NCBI RefSeq assembly: GCF_001625215.2
Contig: NC_030385.2
Coordinates: 45,719,598-45,783,597, forward strand
DNA: 64,000 nucleotides
Origin: Daucus carota subsp. sativus
Taxonomy: Eukaryota > Streptophyta > Magnoliopsida > Apiales > Apiaceae
Direction: 5' to 3'
In this document: piece after piece, positions 47,050 through 57,122 of the stretch
How positions within the stretch are numbered: position 1 is the first letter of the stretch
Layout: every line of letters begins with the position of its first letter
Program-made: the position numbers and the translations under genes
Notes under the pieces: generated by a model
What the model saw: only the letters and a program-made list of their open reading frames with translations
Told to the model about the DNA's origin: nothing
The model's database searches: none

Positions 47050-47639
47050 TTTAATTGCTGAATCAATTACACTAGTCAGTACTTTAAGATTGTACTACTT
47101 GTGTAAGGACTAATGAGTCGAGGATATTTTATACTAAGGATTGGTAATGCTAAATTGTAGACAGTTGGATCTTGAATGCTAGAAGCTACTGAAATTTACT
47201 AGTAACTTGCTTTAGCCATTTACTTCGTTCTCCTATTTTTAGCACATTAGTTTTATTTGTTACATGTGTCGATTTCAAAATTTTGTGCAAGTTGTATTTA
47301 AAAATCAGGTTAGTCTGAGTCTTGTTTGTCATCATTTTTGAAATCTTGTGCAAGTCGTATTTGACAATTACACTTCCATTTATCGAATGAATATGAAAAT
47401 ATAACGATTGTGAATAATCAACTTTGGTCTCATAACTGATCCGATCCGAATCGAGTCTACTGATTTTATAGACTCTCCACATTTAGGGGTAATGTGTTCG
47501 ACCATGGGCCTGGTTTATAGTCCTGTTTATAAGGCCACAATGCCTGATTGAGTTGTTCATTTATTTAAATTCTCGGCGCGAAACAAATCAAATCAAATTA
47601 AACACCACACTACACACTCCCTGGAATACTAGCAAAAAA

Positions 47640-49067
47640 ATGCAGAAAGTGAAAATCTCACCATTCAGGCTTTCTTCGCTGATCCGACTCGAACCCGATC
47701 CGAAACTCGCTCTTAAACTCTTCCTGAATCCCAATCCTGACCCTGATCCCCCTTCTAATCCCAATGTGAAACCCAAACCGTTCCGTTACTCACTCCTGTC
47801 GTATGATTTAATTATTACGAAACTCGGGCGGGCGAAAATGATCCCCGAGATGGAACAAATTGTCGAGCAGATGAAGCGCGAGACGACGCGCTTCATCCCG
47901 ACAGAGATTATATTTTGTAATATAATTAATTATTATGCGCGTGCTCGATTGCCTGATCGAGCACTGCGGATTTATGATCAGATTCCGTCTTTTCGGTGTC
48001 GAAGGACTGTGAAGTCTTTTAATACTTTGTTAAATGGGATGTTGTATTGTAAGAGATTTGAGAAGGTTAATGAGCTTGTTAGGGATATTAATGTGTATGC
48101 GCGACCGGATGTTTGTACTTGTAATATATTGATTAATGCGGCGGTTAATTTTGCGGATTTGGAGAGTGCGCGGGAGGTGTTTGATGAAATGTCGAAGAGA
48201 GGGGTTCTGCCGAATGTGGTTACTTTCGGGACTATGGTTAATGGGCTTTGTAGGAACGGGGAGTTGGGCGAGGCGTTTAAGTTGAAGGAGGAGATGGTGG
48301 AGGTTTTTAATTTGAGGCCGAGTGTGTCGGTTTATGTTGCGTTGATTAAGGGGCTTTGTAAGGTTGGTGAGGTGGATTCAGCTTTTGGGTTGAAAAAGGA
48401 GATGGTGGAGAATGAAGTGAAGTTGGATTCTAGTGTTTATTCGACTTTGATTGCTGCTTTGTTTAAGGCTGGTCGGAGAGGGGAGGTCGAGGGATTGTTG
48501 GATGAGATGAGATTAGGTGGATGTAAGCCTGATGTTGTGTATTATAATTCGTTGATAAGTGGGTATTGTAATGACAAGGATTTTGATTCGGGGTTTGGTG
48601 TTTTGAAGGAGATGGTGGAGGAAGGAGTAAAGCCTGATGTTGTTACTTATAATACGATTATTGGGGCGTATTGTAGGCAAGGGAAATTGAGAGAAGCGAA
48701 TGATTTATTTGAGGAGATGCCGAGCAGGGAATGCAAACCGGATATAATAACCTACAGGATGCTTTTTGATGGGCTTTGTGGTGATATTCAGTTGGTGGAA
48801 GCTACAAGTATATTGGATGAGATGGTGTTTAAGGGATTATATCCTCGTGATACAAGTGTAAGCAATTTCATGGATAAGTTGGTTGAGAAAGGCGAAATGA
48901 AGTTGGTGTGGAAAGCTTTGGATACTCTTGCAAAAGGAAACCTTATAGATGTTGGAACATGGAGCAGAGTGATCTCTATGGTGTGTGAACAAGAGAAGCT
49001 GTCAGATACGTGCAACTCTATTGATACTCTGACTTTAACGAACATCAATCTATCTTCAGTAAATTAA
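47640..49067 (+). CDS. P-type pentatricopeptide repeat protein (At1g53330 homologue)
   Basis: Intronless, 475 residues. About ten 35-residue PPR motifs can be traced from around residue 65 to 450, for example PDVVTYNTIIGAYCRQGKL and PNVVTFGTMVNGLCRNGEL; there is no E or DYW extension, so it is P-type. The N-terminus (MQKVKISPFRLSSLIRLEPD, Ser/Arg-rich) is consistent with mitochondrial import. Start-to-end resemblance to Arabidopsis At1g53330 (ISPFRLSSLLR, KPFRYSLLSYD and PTEIIFCN regions) is strong from memory. P-type PPRs bind organellar RNA and affect its stability, splicing or translation; the target is not known. The start is the first Met after an open upstream frame without conserved sequence. 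Confidence 0.93.
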   Translation: MQKVKISPFRLSSLIRLEPDPKLALKLFLNPNPDPDPPSNPNVKPKPFRYSLLSYDLIITKLGRAKMIPEMEQIVEQMKRETTRFIPTEIIFCNIINYYARARLPDRALRIYDQIPSFRCRRTVKSFNTLLNGMLYCKRFEKVNELVRDINVYARPDVCTCNILINAAVNFADLESAREVFDEMSKRGVLPNVVTFGTMVNGLCRNGELGEAFKLKEEMVEVFNLRPSVSVYVALIKGLCKVGEVDSAFGLKKEMVENEVKLDSSVYSTLIAALFKAGRRGEVEGLLDEMRLGGCKPDVVYYNSLISGYCNDKDFDSGFGVLKEMVEEGVKPDVVTYNTIIGAYCRQGKLREANDLFEEMPSRECKPDIITYRMLFDGLCGDIQLVEATSILDEMVFKGLYPRDTSVSNFMDKLVEKGEMKLVWKALDTLAKGNLIDVGTWSRVISMVCEQEKLSDTCNSIDTLTLTNINLSSVN

Positions 49068-49286
49068 GTTGATCTTGTTTTCCGGTAACAGTAGGAATAA
49101 TACTAAGAGTTGATAATAGATCTGAATATTAGTGTGCACCAATATTATATATTGCTCTGTGAGGGACCGTCAACTTATAATATCAAGTGATCCTTCTCTT
49201 TTGGTATCAGTTTCAATTTTTGTTTTCTTATTGGTGATCTAGTTCCTCTTCAGGATTATTCTGATAGCTTATCTTGTTACATTATT

Positions 49287-49467
49287 CCCATCCTATGATA
49301 CAAGTGTCGAGTAGTTTGATGGATTTTAAACTGATTGAGAAAGGTGAAATGGACTTCATTACAGAAAGTTTTAGATACGGAGCAATGGATGTCTATAGTC
49401 TGTGAACAAGAGAGGCTGTCAGATACGTGCAACTGTATTGATACTACTACTTTTCTAAAAAGCAATC
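49287..49467 (+). pseudogene. Broken duplicate of the PPR gene 3' end
   Basis: Resembles 48839-49035 of the intact gene: GATACAAGTGT, GAGAAAGGTGAAATG, then GTGTGAACAAGAGAGGCTGT and CAGATACGTGCAACT. A deletion of about 40 bp removes the region around the LAKGNLIDVG codons, and the frame is lost. It lies 220 bp after the intact stop codon in the same orientation, so it came from a local duplication. Confidence 0.85.
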
Positions 49468-50229
49468 CGCTAAGCCGAGTTGATTTTTTATGTGAAAACG
49501 GTAAGAGTTGTTACTAATCAGCTTTGAGAATGCATATCGGCATAATATGAGATAATTTGCTCAAAATCTGTAATGGTCCATAATACCAACAAGAAATGCC
49601 TTTTTCATTAGATCCAAATCTTATATCTTTCTTATATTTTTATAAAGGAGGTTCTTCACAAGGTGAAATGGCATGTCTCACGATCCTTCAATCAAATTTC
49701 CTAATTTTCTAGATTTTTGTATTTTATTAATATTATCATTATTACATGTGTCTCTTTATTGTCCCTTTTTAATGATGAGTCAGTTTTGTAAATAAAGCCT
49801 AATCATTTTATACTTATCTTATGCTCTCAAGAGGTCAGTTCATTTTGGCCTTTACTGCTTCAGCTGCGAGAATCTCAGCAGTTTCACGCGGCTCCTTCTC
49901 AATCTCTCATACTTCATCTCTGCTTTTCTATGATTTCACTATTTGATATTTCTGTTCCTTTCGGGAGTCTTATTTGATGTTGTTTGATTATTATTTGCTT
50001 TTTATTGCTAATACAAACATCTTTAAGTTATTGCTCATATCTTTGTCTGTCATGTATTATGTGATCATTGTTTTTGTCAAGTTTCTAATGGTTGTAAGTT
50101 GAATTCTTGAATGCACCCTTTGGCTTGGGCTAAAAATGGAAGCTGCAGTTTTTCGTTGCTTTAACCTTGTGGATTGTTTTAGATCATTATACAATCTAGG
50201 TGAGTTTTGATTAATTTAATTGATTGCAG
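49468..50229. other. Intergenic DNA, no gene seen
   Basis: AT-rich spacer between the PPR duplicate and the gene-fragment cluster. If the cluster is one Helitron, its 5' TC end would be expected here or slightly upstream, but I could not identify it. Confidence 0.5.
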
Positions 50230-51182
50230 CCTCCGGTGATTACAGTGGTGTTAAAAGTACACATGCATTGTGAGGCCTGTGTTCAAGAGATCAGGAAACG
50301 GATTGATCGAGTGAAAGGTGATGAATCAAATCTTTTCTCTGCCTGCACATTCTTTATCATTTCTCTAATTCTTCTTTTTTGTTGTATAATGTTATCACTT
50401 GCTTCTTCTTTTAGCTGTATGGGCAAATTAATTTATTATTATTATTTTCTTTTATTGAATCTAGGATTTAAGTTATAAAAAAGGTTGGCCGATATCATAT
50501 GATATGCACACACACATGTTTAAGAGTTGATCACAATCTGTATATTCTCAAAGTAGAGTAGAGCAATAGACTTTGGGTTTGTAATCTTTATTTGCTTGAA
50601 TTTCTGGATGTGTGTGATCAACTATCTCGACATATTGTGATGTGGGGAGACATAATAAGATCTGATACGCTCGAATGAGCATATATTGTTGATGGGGGGA
50701 GAAATTCTCTCATTGAAATTATGAGGGAATTTAATATTAATTCATATCGTGATCATTGTATAAGCACTAATACTTGATAATTACAGGGGTTGAGAATGTA
50801 GACCCGGATCTCAAATGCTCGCAAGTGATAGTTAAAGGAGTGTTCGACCCCTTGAAATTGGTTTAATATGTGTACAGAAAAACCGGAAAGCATGCAACTG
50901 TTGTGAAGCAAGAACCTGAGAAAAAGAAGGAAGATGTGAAGGGAAATGAGGAAGCTAAGGAAGAGAAAAAAGGTGATGAGGGTGTTGGCAGAGATGGAGA
51001 GAAAGTCGGAGAACCAGCAGCTCATATGGAAAAGAGAAGAAGGAAAAAGGCGGGGAGAAAGAGGCGGCAAGCCAGAGGAGATTGCGCCACCGGCAGAAAA
51101 ACAAGAGGCGAAAATGGAGGTAATGGAGCTGAAGAAAAATGATTTTTCCTATTACTACCCTCCACAGAATTACCAAATCTGA
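50230..51182 (+). pseudogene. HIPP (FP3-like) heavy-metal-associated protein, 5'-truncated and disabled
   Basis: The exon at 50230-50317 encodes PPVITVVLKVHMHCEACVQE, the second HMA domain of FP3/HIPP07-type isoprenylated proteins with the metal-binding MHCEAC. After a GT-AG intron, the exon from 50787 continues GVENVDPDLKCSQVIVKGVF then DPLKLV followed by TAA at 50864-50866, where the family has Glu (EYVYKRTGKH). Reading through, YVYRKTGKHATVVKQEPEKK and an acidic Lys/Glu-rich linker follow. A later frameshift separates it from the C-terminal part MELKKNDFSYYYPPQNY, which lacks the CaaX end. The first HMA domain is not found upstream. Most likely a dead fragment. Confidence 0.8.
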
Positions 51183-51285
51183 AAAGATGGTATAAGATGC
51201 TTATTATATATATAGCTATGTTCTTTCTTGTACAAGTCATGGTTGGTCCGATAGGATACACAGCTAAATCCACAATACTGTGCAG

Positions 51286-51380
51286 ATGGAAGAAGAGAAA
51301 GCATTAAAACAGCTGAGGAGAACACTGGTACCTCGTGCAAGACCAGTCCCGAATTTCGCCAGTCTATTCTTACCGCAAAA
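51286..51380 (+). pseudogene. TPX2-like gene fragment (single exon)
   Basis: After an AG acceptor the frame reads MEEEKALKQLRRTLVPRARP and VPNFASLFLPQK, then a GTATGAG donor. The KQLRRTLVPRARPVPNF core matches plant microtubule-binding TPX2-family proteins. No other TPX2 exon was seen nearby, so this is a stranded exon rather than a gene. Confidence 0.6.
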
Positions 51381-52045
51381 GTATGAGACTACAAACATTT
51401 ACACACACCAATTAAAAAAAGAGAGCAGTATTTATCATAAGTTTGCCTCAATTTAAAATTATTACAGTTACTTTTTGCTTCTTTGTTTTCACATGACCCA
51501 GAGGGTTCTTCATGTTATTCAGCTTTTATCTTCGCATTCACATGATCGAGAAGGTTCATGGTGAGGTAGTTAAAGGCATCAATCAATAGCTTTGATAGAT
51601 TCGTCCTCCGTCAAGCTTGCGGTACTTCCCCTGAGGTCTGCATCAATGGCCTTCTACATGTTTGCGAAAATGTCACAATGAATGAATATGACACAAATGT
51701 AGGCTAGGTCAAAAAAAAAAAATGATTTAAGAAGAAGCAGTCTGGAGAAGCAAGAAGAGGTAAAACAAAAATGATTCAAGAAGAAGTCACTGTTCATGGA
51801 TTTCTCAGTATGTATCACGTGCTCAATTTTTGTGTTTACTACTCTTTTTTACTGAGAATGATTGCTTAGTTGTGCTTAAATTTATAGTTTTCTATTTAGG
51901 ACTTTTTTGCCTTTGGATAATAAGCTGAACAAAATATTTATGTTCAATCAGGTTCTGCTTCTACTTAATTTCAGCCTCTCTTTTGGAAGAAAAACATAAT
52001 AGGAATCTGTTTTATGATTTTAGTTTTTTTGTGATTAGTGTGTAG

Positions 52046-52168
52046 ATGGTCATAAAGCTGTCAACTAGACAGCCAAACCTGGAGAGTTGGATGAAAGTCC
52101 TCAAAGCAATTACTTCGGAGAATGGCATTAGTCCACAAGTTGAAGAGGAATTCTCCATGACAATAGAG
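52046..52168 (+). pseudogene. IST1-like gene fragment, exon 1 of 2 copies
   Basis: Bounded by AG and GTAAGC, the exon reads MVIKLSTRQPNLESWMKVLK then AITSENGISPQVEEEF. Plant IST1-like (ESCRT-III-related, Vps4-regulating) proteins have KLSTxxPSLExRMKVLKEIA..ENGI here. A second diverged copy of its 3' half lies at 55589-55638. Confidence 0.6.
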
Positions 52169-52333
52169 GTAAGCAAGCAATATTAGAAATTACTTGCTTA
52201 GCATGTAAAGCATTTGTTATGTAATCAAGGAGATAACAATTTTGTATGTGTTTAGCGAATGATGATTACAATTGACAAAGGTCGTTTTTGAAAAATTAAG
52301 CATCTTATTGTTATGCTTATGCTGATGCGAGAG

Positions 52334-53232
52334 CAGCGGCGGATCCAGAAAGTTTTATATCCGCGGCACAAAAAATTTGAACAACCATGTGAACACCAAG
52401 ATATTTATCTTGTGAATGTTTTCTTCAGATTCTTATGTTTTAATCCCAAATTGAGTAGATAGTATGTATTCAGGTGTTTGCTTTGATCAACTTACCTATC
52501 ACCTTTTAATAATACTAGTATTTAGGCCCGCTACGCATGGGAAATCGATGATTTTTTGTTTATTAATATTATTGAAGTATATAATAATCTAACTATTAAT
52601 ATAATTTGGTATATTAAGGTGTTCATATTTATAAAGGAAATTCATGTTTTTTCAAAGAAAAATCATTGGTTGGTGTTTTTTTTTAAATGTATTATATAAT
52701 ATCGTTTTTACTATTACAAATTCCCAAAAAAATAATATAAATTTTTGATTCTTAGGCCCAAATAATTTAAACAATTTATTATGAAATGTTAATTGCATCT
52801 GACATAATGTGGATCCTTAAGCGCATATAATTTTATTGGGTTATTTTCAAAACAATTTGCGAAATTTCCCGTTCCATCGAACATACATATTAGAAATACA
52901 TACATATTAATGTTAAGTTATTGAATTTGAATGATATAGAAGTATCATCGAAATTTAGTTTAAACGTTCTGACTTCTGCATTTATGTTTGTATTCTTTCA
53001 AAACCTCTACATTTAGTAATCTTTTTATTTTTAAAATAAATGTTTGAAACTTGAGGAAAAAACTTACTGGCGTGAAACTATAGTTTTGAAAGTATAAATA
53101 AAATATTTCAACATATCCCTAAAATTAGTCGTTCTTTGAAACAATTTAGTATATTAATAAATTTGTGGTATATTCTAATTATTATATTTGTTGGCATGTG
53201 ACCCCAGGGGCCTTGCTGTTCATCCGCCTCTG
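52334..53232. mobile_element. Non-autonomous hAT element
   Basis: 899 bp. The left end CAGCGGCGGATCCAG and the right end (TTCATCCGCCTCTG) are inverted repeats of the common plant hAT type CAGAGGCGGATCC. A perfect 8-bp target duplication TGCGAGAG flanks it (52326-52333 and 53233-53240). There is no transposase frame. The interior carries a Helitron-like terminus at 52515-52541. Confidence 0.88.
52515..52541 (-). mobile_element. Helitron-type 3' terminus inside the hAT element
   Basis: On the minus strand CCCATGCGTAGCGGG forms an imperfect hairpin, followed by CCTAAATA and CTAG|T. Its sequence class (CCCGTGC..ACGCACGGG) is frequent in plant repeats. The 5' end was not found. Confidence 0.4.
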
Positions 53233-53240
53233 TGCGAGAG

Positions 53241-54496
53241 TATTGTGCATGCTGTCGTTGGCTGATACTAAAACTTTTGTCTGATAATATGTTCTGCAAT
53301 TTGATATTATCGGGCAGCAAATTAGGGGAAGCTTTTAAATTAGATAGCATACTGATGAATGTTGCCTATCTGTTCTTCCTGATAGACATTAAGAAATATT
53401 CAACTACTGAATTTTGTTAAATAATGCAATCGATTTCAGCTGAGCACCTTCAAGAGTCAAAAATCCATGAATTTTTCAGAGATGACCTTGGTAGTTTTTC
53501 AAAACTAATATAGACTATTATCACTAGGAATCGAAATAACTGGAGCCAAGAGCAAATCGAAATTAGTGACTCTTTTTTTGTTTTCTACTGGGAATAATAG
53601 CAATGGCATGGTCATCGTGGATTACCCAAGCACCAAGAAGCTCCCAGCGTGTAGATATGGCTAATTAACCTTATATCTAATTTGATATGGAGGTTGTTTT
53701 ATGTTATATATTTTATATGAACGCTGGCTTGATTTATAAAGAAGCGGTGCAGTAGTACTTTTCTGCAATCTGCATGCGCCATTGCATGTTCTGTGTTTTT
53801 GGATTGAGTCTCTGCATTTGTATCTGTCACAATCGACAATATATCTATGTTTGTCTGCTGTAGCGGCCTCCCTACCTTAAGTTTTCATTACTGTCTCGGC
53901 TTCCTTATTCATGTTCTTCGGGCTTCACTGTGAGTGTAATAAGTACTAATAGAATCACTACATTCATATGAAAAAATTAGACAGAAAAGAGTCGTTAACA
54001 GCAAGATTGTAAGTTGGTCGGATTAACGCAATTGGGAGGGAATATGTGGCCTTTGTGGAGCGACCATTTTTTGTCTGAGCAAGACTCGTGGGCAGATCTA
54101 GGACCGGTTTGTTAGAGGACACCAAACAAATTTTCGGAAAAGAACTTTTATATATATCTAAATTTTCTGGGGACACTTATATAATTTTCTAAAATTTAGG
54201 ATGGTAAAAATATGTCAAAAATTATTTAGGGGGACAGGTGCCGTGGGCAACCAACCGTGCGAAAAGTCCTAATTATCATTTCTTAGAGAGACACATGGTC
54301 TCTCCATCTAATAAATGCTGTAAATCTGATTTTTCATTCATGTTTTTAGCCGAGGTTGAGAATCATGGTTTATTTTAGCAATGTAGATGTCAAATAATAA
54401 GAATTACAAGAATATATTGTTTGGTGTTAATTTATTTTTTATATTCTTTTATCGACAAGGAGTTAATATACATGCCATTCTCCGACAACATTGCAG
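53241..54496. other. Spacer within the gene-fragment cluster
   Basis: No recognised gene. A repeat-like stretch at about 54085-54260 (GTGGGCAGATCTAGGACC at its left, GTGCCGTGGGCAACC at its right) resembles a degraded DNA transposon, but I could not fix its ends or a target duplication. Confidence 0.4.
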
Positions 54497-54547
54497 GTAT
54501 TTGTGGCTTCTAGATTGAATGTTCCAGGAACATGGCAGATGCCTCAG
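54497..54547 (+). pseudogene. Exon-like fragment of unknown origin
   Basis: A 17-codon open segment VFVASRLNVPGTWQMPQ with a good acceptor (CATTGCAG) and donor (CAG|GTATGA). It could be a stranded exon of the same captured genes. I do not recognise the family. Confidence 0.3.
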
Positions 54548-54819
54548 GTATGATACACAAGTTATATTTATGTTAATGCTATTTCTCTGTTCTTGGCGTA
54601 CCCTCCTTCCATTATGTGGCTTCAAATCTTCCTCTCTAGCCCTTAATTTCTTTAGTGAATCCATAATCCGATTAGCAAAATCTTCGAATATTGAGACTTC
54701 TGACATATTTTCAGTTCGTACAGACCAAGATTTTACTATTGATCGGCACTCTGATGTATTTTCATGATTTGTCTAGGACTGCAATAACTTCCCGCCATAT
54801 TTATTTTTTTGAAGTCCAG

Positions 54820-55260
54820 GTAAATATCTCGATGAAAAAGGAGAATCGCAGGGATAATGTACAGCTGAGCTACTCAGCGCAAAGTATAGTGGAAGGGCGT
54901 AGCACTTAACCGGTTATAAGCTCAGATAATATCGACTTTGAAGATGTCTTTGGAGATCCTCCAAGGAGGTTTCATATCATGAAACAACAAGATACAGTTC
55001 AGATGGAACATTGGATGGTATAGAAACTGCGAGGTCTTGTAGTTTGAAAGTAAGTCAGAGTAAGTCAATGAGAAAAGTACATGGCCAAGGACAAATCTCA
55101 GAAAATGTTAAAGTATCAAATTTGAAAACAAAGTGATCAGAATTCAGGAGCCAAACAACAAACAGCACACGGAATGACGGCAAGTCCACTTCTCCTGATG
55201 AAGATTTCACTTCGATCGTTGAAGATGTCAAAGATCTACTTTGCCGAAATTCCTCTTAAT
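54820..55260 (+). pseudogene. Possible JAC1-like (J-domain) gene fragment
   Basis: After an AG acceptor the frame reads VNISMKKENRRDNVQLSYSA then QSIVEGRST and a stop. In another frame DNIDFEDVFGDPPRRF follows, resembling the DxDVFGGPPRR motif of the auxilin-like J-domain protein JAC1. Further downstream, RNDGKSTSPDEDFTSIVEDV reads open but is unrecognised. Stops and frameshifts show it is not functional. Family assignment rests on one short motif. Confidence 0.35.
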
Positions 55261-55578
55261 GTAAGTTGCTAACTCCTTAAAATTATATTTTTACAAATAT
55301 GATTTCATACTTTTACCGCTGATCCAGAAGCCATCAGGCAGGCGAATAAGGTAATACTTGTAAAGGTTGTCAGTGACCAATTTCCTTTACTTTCATTTCC
55401 GACTTAGAATATTGTAGAAGTACACTTCCTCACCTCCACTAAATTAGTTTAACAATAGGTTCTATTTTTTCGAGCGCAGGTTGAACTCAGGTGTCAGGTA
55501 TGGGATTGAGAATTCCAAGCTTTCTGTTACATCGTGCAAGTGTAATGTGTATATTGGTGTAATGTGGCTGAAGAGCAC

Positions 55579-56045
55579 CAGGTTTTAGGACAGGGCATCA
55601 GTCTACAAGTTGAACAGGAATCCTCCATGACAATAGAGGTAAGCAAGCAATATTATTTCAAATAAAGAAGTATAGTAAATTTGCATTCATAGAAGTACAA
55701 TTTTTTTGAGATATACAAGCTAATCAGACCCATGTCATGAATGTGTAGAATTTTGAAGCCAGATCAAATATAAAAGAGAATAGCTCAATTTTACTTGAAA
55801 AAAGGTTGAAAGCTTCTCTGATTCTATGAAGGAAAGAAAAAAGTATAAGGACATAGCTGACGCAGCACAAGCAGCATTTGAATCGGCAGCTTATGCAGCA
55901 GCAGTCCAGATGATCAAAATAGTCTAAGTACAAGATTGAAGAAGGCATCTAATACACCTGAGCCTAGAGAGGTTTGGACAGAGAAATTTGAAATCTCTAA
56001 CACTTATCGATCTGTGTACGAGGATGAAGAAAAGGACTTAAAATT
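55579..56045 (+). pseudogene. IST1-like gene fragment, second block
   Basis: 55589-55638 repeats the 3' half of the exon at 52046-52168, including its donor and about 15 intron bases. From 55749 the frame NFEARSNIKENSSILLEKRL is followed, after a frameshift, by KYKDIADAAQAAFESAAY, the Ala-rich stretch C-terminal to the IST1 domain in plant IST1-like proteins. REVWTEKFEISNTYRSVYED then follows in another frame. Frameshifts and stops make it non-functional. It ends about 50 bp before a Helitron-type terminus. Confidence 0.65.
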
Positions 56046-56097
56046 TATAAATCATACAAATTTTTTAATGTATTTTATACTTTATATTTTTCTCACT

Positions 56098-56123
56098 CGC
56101 GCGAAGCGCGTTTTTCCCACTAG
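56098..56123 (+). mobile_element. Helitron-type 3' terminus at the end of the gene-fragment cluster
   Basis: Hairpin CGCGC-GAA-GCGCG (56098-56110), nine bases, then CTAG (56120-56123) and T. This fits the Helitron 3' end rule. All gene fragments at 50.2-56.0 kb lie 5' of it in the same orientation, as expected if they were captured by one Helitron. The 5' end was not identified. Confidence 0.5.
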
Positions 56124-57122
56124 TTTTTCTATATATTATTTATGAAATCAATCTTAGTTGCCGTCCTGTTCTAACAGTCATGATCTCAGTTCTGCAGTCC
56201 ATGTTAAAATTGTGTTAATCTAATACACGAATAACTGGCAGTCAACAAATTTGTATCAAAACAAACTTGCCGCCTATAGCGTAACCTACCTAATAATGTA
56301 TGCGAGTCAATTTCATTTCTCAGTCTCCCCGCACGAAGGATTTTTATCTAATAAGCTTTTTCTATGCGTATCAGCTTGTCTTCTTCATTTGTCTTGTATC
56401 TGACTGCATGCCTGCATATCATGCTTAGCACAAGTTCTGTTTATTTTCCGCAAATGAGGTATCATTGCAGTCCTTGTTTTATTCACTGCCTGCATACACG
56501 AGTTTTTATTATTGTTGAATATACACGAGTTATATTTCATATTTATAAGACAAACATTTGTACACGTCACTTTCAACATTTTCAATTATGCATACCAATT
56601 TGAACGACAGATCTGGGTAAGCATTACCATTCTCTTAATCGAGCATGTTTCCATCACTGTCATATACTTTTGCACAACCACAGTCCACAAAGCACCAATT
56701 ATACACCTCATGAAGCACCAATTATTAGACTCTTTGATTTCTCTTCTGGTACATTACCATTATGTAATGCATAATTGTCACGACTTTTGCATTTTATTTG
56801 GTTCTGATCAGCTGAAGATGCGAGAGTAATATCAAAATTATCAATGAGTTCCTGACTCCCTGGCCGGCAGCTTAGTTCACAAGTGCCTGCCTAACTTCCA
56901 CAGGTATTTTCTAAATGCACTGATGTAACCGTCAGCACAGTATGTGACACGTCTACTTCAGTTTCTTACATCTCTTGTGTCTTCCTCTAGAATCCATCCT
57001 CGCACCCTACACATATATATAGATGTCCATGTGATGCTAAACAAGCACCTCACACCTCAACAAGCTTGCAAATACTACTCTCTACTTATTCTTCTCGTCT
57101 TTTAAGCTTTACTGGCTATTCA
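56124..57122. other. Intergenic DNA and peptide-gene promoter
   Basis: No coding sequence recognised. The proximal promoter of the secreted-peptide gene lies at its right end, with a TATA box at 57014-57021. Confidence 0.5.
57014..57021 (+). promoter_or_regulatory. TATA box of the secreted-peptide gene
   Basis: TATATATA, about 100 bp upstream of the ATG at 57123, leaving room for a leader of roughly 75 bases. Confidence 0.55.

Noticed and set aside
50955..51273. Minus-strand frames opposite the HIPP tail
   Set aside because: They are the complement of the Lys/Glu-rich coding tail, giving Phe/Leu/Ser-rich shadows.
56364..56829. Two overlapping frames of about 80-105 codons before the peptide gene
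   Set aside because: Compositionally like random AT-rich DNA, with no conserved motif.
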